NCBI GenBank assembly: GCA_019057775.1
Contig: JAHLWT010000209.1
Span: 1-7,140 of the forward strand
Source: Promethearchaeota archaeon
GTDB taxonomy: Archaea; Asgardarchaeota; Lokiarchaeia; Sigynarchaeales; SOKP01
DNA length: 7,140 nucleotides
Reading direction: 5' to 3'
Part shown: one piece after another, positions 5,781-7,140 of the stretch
How the letters are laid out: the number at the start of each line of letters is the position of its first letter
Position numbering within the stretch: position 1 is the first letter of the stretch
The notes under the pieces: model-generated
What the model saw: only the letters and a program-made list of their open reading frames with translations
Told to the model about the DNA's origin: nothing
Databases searched by the model: none
Program-made: the position numbers and the translations under genes

Positions 5781-6185
5781 TTATTGTCCGGGTTGTGGAC
5801 CTTTAACAACATTAAGGTAAAGACCTGTAATACACTCCTCGTCAACATATAATTCAATCACATGTTTCCCGGTTTTCTTAAATTCTACATTTCCAAGATT
5901 CATTGGAATATTTATTGTTCCTACATTACCAACCAACGGTTTCACAATAGTTATACTACCCTTGAATGATTTCAAAAACTCATCTTTGTCCGGATCGATA
6001 AATTTAATTTGCAATTCATGTTTGCCTAATTCGTCTTCGCCAAACCTCAATCTACATGCAACTGAAAAATGGGGGTGTTTACATGGAAAATTCTTTGCTC
6101 CAAGTATATCAAATACACCATTAATAAATAGTTTGCCTCCCACCACTTGGGAGAAGTCACAAATAGTAAAAATTTCCACTTCCAT
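5781..6185 (-). CDS. DUF6941-like protein
   Basis: The 134-residue product is a compact, beta-rich soluble protein with no signal peptide. Its N-terminus follows the pattern I recall for DUF6941: a strand ending in CDFSQ (residues 9-13), then GGKLFINGVFDIL (16-28), a FPCKHPHFSVACRLRF segment (33-48) and a GKHELQIKFIDPD strand pair (54-66). A second beta half closes with KKTGKHVIELYVDEE (102-116). The length is typical for the family. Its role is unknown; the fold resembles a beta-sandwich similar to C2-like or binding domains, which is inference. It is monocistronic and convergent with the three-gene operon, so it need not belong to it. The start is the first ATG, about 20 bases after the likely transcription start. 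Confidence 0.75.
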   Translation of the reverse strand: MEVEIFTICDFSQVVGGKLFINGVFDILGAKNFPCKHPHFSVACRLRFGEDELGKHELQIKFIDPDKDEFLKSFKGSITIVKPLVGNVGTINIPMNLGNVEFKKTGKHVIELYVDEECITGLYLNVVKGPQPGQ

Positions 6186-6212
6186 GATTTAATGTTTTAA
6201 TTGTTTGTATCT

Positions 6213-6220
6213 CAAATTTA
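6213..6220 (-). promoter_or_regulatory. Possible -7 element of the DUF6941-like gene
   Basis: On the minus strand TAAATTTG matches the Bacteroidota -7 consensus TAnnTTTG exactly, 27 bases before the ATG at 6185. A convincing -33 TTTG at the right distance is missing, so only the -7 element is proposed. Confidence 0.4.
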
Positions 6221-6525
6221 CAAAAAAAGGAGAAAGTAAAAAGAATTTGTTTATTAATGTATACCCTAAATACTGTTTTCAATCCTATCTGACAACAAAA
6301 CTAACAACATTAAAAAATAATCAGTTGTATATCAATAGCTTAAACTATGTTATTGTAATCCAGCTGAAACTTTTCAGATTTGGATTATGAAGGATTTAAG
6401 GCACATATATAATAAAATGAAGTTATTTCACCTATAAGCAGAAAGTTTCTCAAAAGGGCTGTAATAGGTTAAAAATTGTAAAAATTGATTCATTCCATCC
6501 CCTATAACGTCCCCCAATAAAAAAT
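6221..6525. other. Gene-free A+T-rich spacer
   Basis: No credible gene is seen. A 61-codon plus-strand frame here has a biased, lysine- and asparagine-rich composition and no supporting signals. The only structure of note is a compound hairpin at 6356-6387: TAATCCA pairs with TGGATTA, and inside it CTGAAA pairs with TTTCAG. Confidence 0.55.
6356..6387. repeat. Compound hairpin
   Basis: An outer 7-bp stem, TAATCCA (6356-6362) with TGGATTA (6381-6387), encloses an inner stem, CTGAAA (6364-6369) with TTTCAG (6372-6377). The internal loop between them is asymmetric (G against ATT). No T-run follows, so termination is unlikely. Its role is unknown. Confidence 0.5.
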
Positions 6526-6557
6526 AAATCCCTATAAGTATTTATTTATAGGGATTT
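6526..6557. terminator. Strong bidirectional terminator, downstream of tRNA-Leu
   Basis: AAATCCCTATAA (6526-6537) pairs perfectly with TTATAGGGATTT (6546-6557) around an eight-base loop. A-rich sequence before it and T-rich sequence after it serve both strands. On the minus strand it is the first strong terminator after the tRNA-Leu. The tRNA transcript would therefore run through the broken tRNA copy and the element at 6586-6682 before ending here. Confidence 0.8.
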
Positions 6558-6570
6558 TCATTTACTATTT

Positions 6571-6696
6571 GTGCCCAGAACAGGATCCCGAAATGATTAA
6601 AATTTTAATGGAAAATTTTGCAATCATTTCGAGGACTCTCGAAAAATTACGAATTTCGAAAACGAAATTCTATTTTTCGGAGCTCGAACCTGCACG
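6571..6696 (-). pseudogene. Broken duplicate of the tRNA-Leu 3' end
   Basis: GTGCCCAGAACAGGA (6571-6585) plus CTCGAACCTGCACG (6683-6696) joined together equal 6737-6765 of the intact tRNA-Leu gene, namely the acceptor 3' strand, T-arm and base of the variable arm. A 97-bp double-hairpin element separates the halves. Beyond 6696 the similarity stops, so only about 29 bases were duplicated. Short duplications of tRNA 3' ends just downstream of the tRNA are the usual mark left by integrases that use tRNA genes, but a simple tandem duplication is equally possible. Confidence 0.75.
6586..6682. mobile_element. Bulged double-hairpin element, copy 3
   Basis: This 97-bp insertion sits inside the duplicated tRNA 3' end. 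The first hairpin pairs TCCCGAAATGATT (6586-6598) with AATCATTTCGAGGA (6622-6635), one A bulged. The second pairs CTC-T-CGAAAAAT (6636-6647) with ATTTTTCGGAG (6672-6682), and then GAATTTCG (6651-6658) with CGAAATTC (6663-6670), loop AAAA. An internal TAC lies opposite a single T. The ends differ from copies 1 and 2 (TCGGAG, not TCGGGA), but the partner strand has changed to match (CTCTCG, not TCCTCG). Removing it restores ACAGGA|CTCGAACC of the tRNA, with no target duplication. Confidence 0.77.
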
Positions 6697-6737
6697 TTCT
6701 TCCAACACTCTCTGCTAACTTAAAGCCTATCCAGTTG

Positions 6738-6821
6738 TGCCCAGAACAGGACTCGAACCTGCACGGCATTGCTACCACTGGTCCCTGAAACCAGCGCGTC
6801 TACCAATTTCGCCATCTGGGC
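6738..6821 (-). tRNA. tRNA-Leu (anticodon CAG)
   Basis: The 84-nt minus-strand sequence folds as a class II tRNA. Its acceptor stem is GCCCAGA/TCTGGGC with discriminator A, and the D-arm contains AAATTGGTAGA. The anticodon stem is CTGGT/ACCAG with loop TTCAGGG, giving anticodon CAG. The extra arm GGTA-GCAA-TGCC is capped by a GNRA loop, and the T-arm GCAGG-TTCGAGT-CCTGT ends in a G·T pair. The long extra arm and anticodon identify leucine (CUG codons). CCA is not encoded. Its 5' end and flank are duplicated in tandem upstream, and its 3' end is duplicated downstream. Confidence 0.95.
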
Positions 6822-7140
6822 TTATCTAAAACTTAAACTAAAAGAACTTCCTTAAGAATCCGTGATACCTTGAATTTTCAAATCATCCTGCCGATGGCGA
6901 AATTGGCCTACACCACAACCTGGCCCCTCCCTAAAATTGTCCACAGGACAATTTATTTACGGTCGGCCCTGCCATCTGGGCTTATCTAAAACTTAAACTA
7001 AAAGAACTTCCTTGAAAATCCGTGATACCTTGAATTTTCAAATTAACTTGCCGATGGCGAAATTGACCTACACCACAACCTGGCTCCTCCCTAAAATTGT
7101 CCACAGGACAATTTATTTACGGTCGGCCCTGCCATCTGGG
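6811..7140. repeat. 160-bp tandem repeat built from the tRNA-Leu 5' end and flank
   Basis: Unit 1 spans 6811-6970 and unit 2 spans 6971-7130, with about seven differences (about 96% identity). A third unit begins at 7131 and is cut by the window edge. Each unit starts with the first 11 tRNA nucleotides (GCCATCTGGGC as read on the plus strand), followed by the tRNA's upstream flank. Each also holds an inverted tRNA-Leu-like piece, GATGGCGAAATTGG (6893-6906, one change in unit 2), and the hairpin AAATTGTCC/GGACAATTT. Any promoter upstream of the tRNA is therefore duplicated too, although no consensus promoter is clear. Confidence 0.92.
6890..6923 (+). pseudogene. Inverted tRNA-Leu 5'-half fragment within the repeat unit
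   Basis: On the plus strand GCCGATGGCGAAATTGG followed by CCTACACC resembles the 5' half of a tRNA-Leu and is opposite in orientation to the intact tRNA. Bases 6893-6906 are the exact reverse complement of 6803-6816 inside the intact gene, giving a 14-bp inverted repeat. The similarity fades at the anticodon stem. A diverged copy occurs in unit 2 at 7050-7083. Confidence 0.6.

Noticed and set aside
6205..6390. A 61-codon plus-strand frame
   Set aside because: Low-complexity K/N/Y/L composition from A+T-rich DNA, overlaps the likely promoter of the minus-strand DUF6941-like gene, no supporting signals.
1..7140. A CRISPR array
   Set aside because: The tandem units are 160 bp and nearly identical throughout; there are no short repeats separated by unique spacers and no cas genes.

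Overview
The window looks like an accessory, repeat-rich stretch of a Bacteroidota chromosome, probably a flavobacterium-like lineage. The reasons are strong A+T bias, genes mostly without Shine-Dalgarno sequences, a Bacteroidota-type promoter (TTTG, 21 bp, TAnnTTTG) before the peptidase gene, a signal peptide ending in ISAQ, and a DUF6941-like protein. This placement is inference from style; there is no rRNA or marker protein to confirm it.

Layout. Bases 1-433 are intergenic repeats: a fragment of a tRNA-flank repeat, two copies of a bulged double-hairpin element (59-164 and 200-286) and a palindrome cluster (320-433). A G+C-richer gene for a four-helix membrane protein lies at 556-942 (-), and a 42-residue single-helix membrane protein at 1138-1266 (-). 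A secreted M48-type zinc metallopeptidase with a TPR-like tail is at 1568-3049 (+), flanked by two C-rich direct repeats. The 3050-3523 gap holds a hairpin and a long inverted repeat around a terminator-like hairpin. Next comes a compact three-gene operon, 3524-5355 (+), of unrecognised function. A DUF6941-like gene is at 5781-6185 (-). The right end holds a strong two-way terminator (6526-6557), a broken duplicate of a tRNA 3' end interrupted by a third copy of the double-hairpin element (6586-6682), an intact tRNA-Leu(CAG) (6738-6821, -), and a 160-bp tandem repeat built from the first 11 nt of that tRNA plus its upstream flank.

How the parts relate. The left edge (15-58 joined to 165-178) and the right-edge tandem units are the same repeat in the same orientation, so the accessory genes and the tRNA lie between direct repeats related to the tRNA flank. 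Two of the three double-hairpin copies can be compared with uninterrupted versions of their own target inside this window. Both comparisons show clean insertion with no target duplication. The three copies keep the same bulges while their stems change in a compensated way, and this is the strongest novel signal here. The second candidate is the three-gene operon (a protein distantly reminiscent of TIGR04255, a HEAT-like helical protein and a small acidic helical protein), preceded by a perfect 21-bp palindrome. A defence or conflict role is conceivable but is not shown by the sequence.
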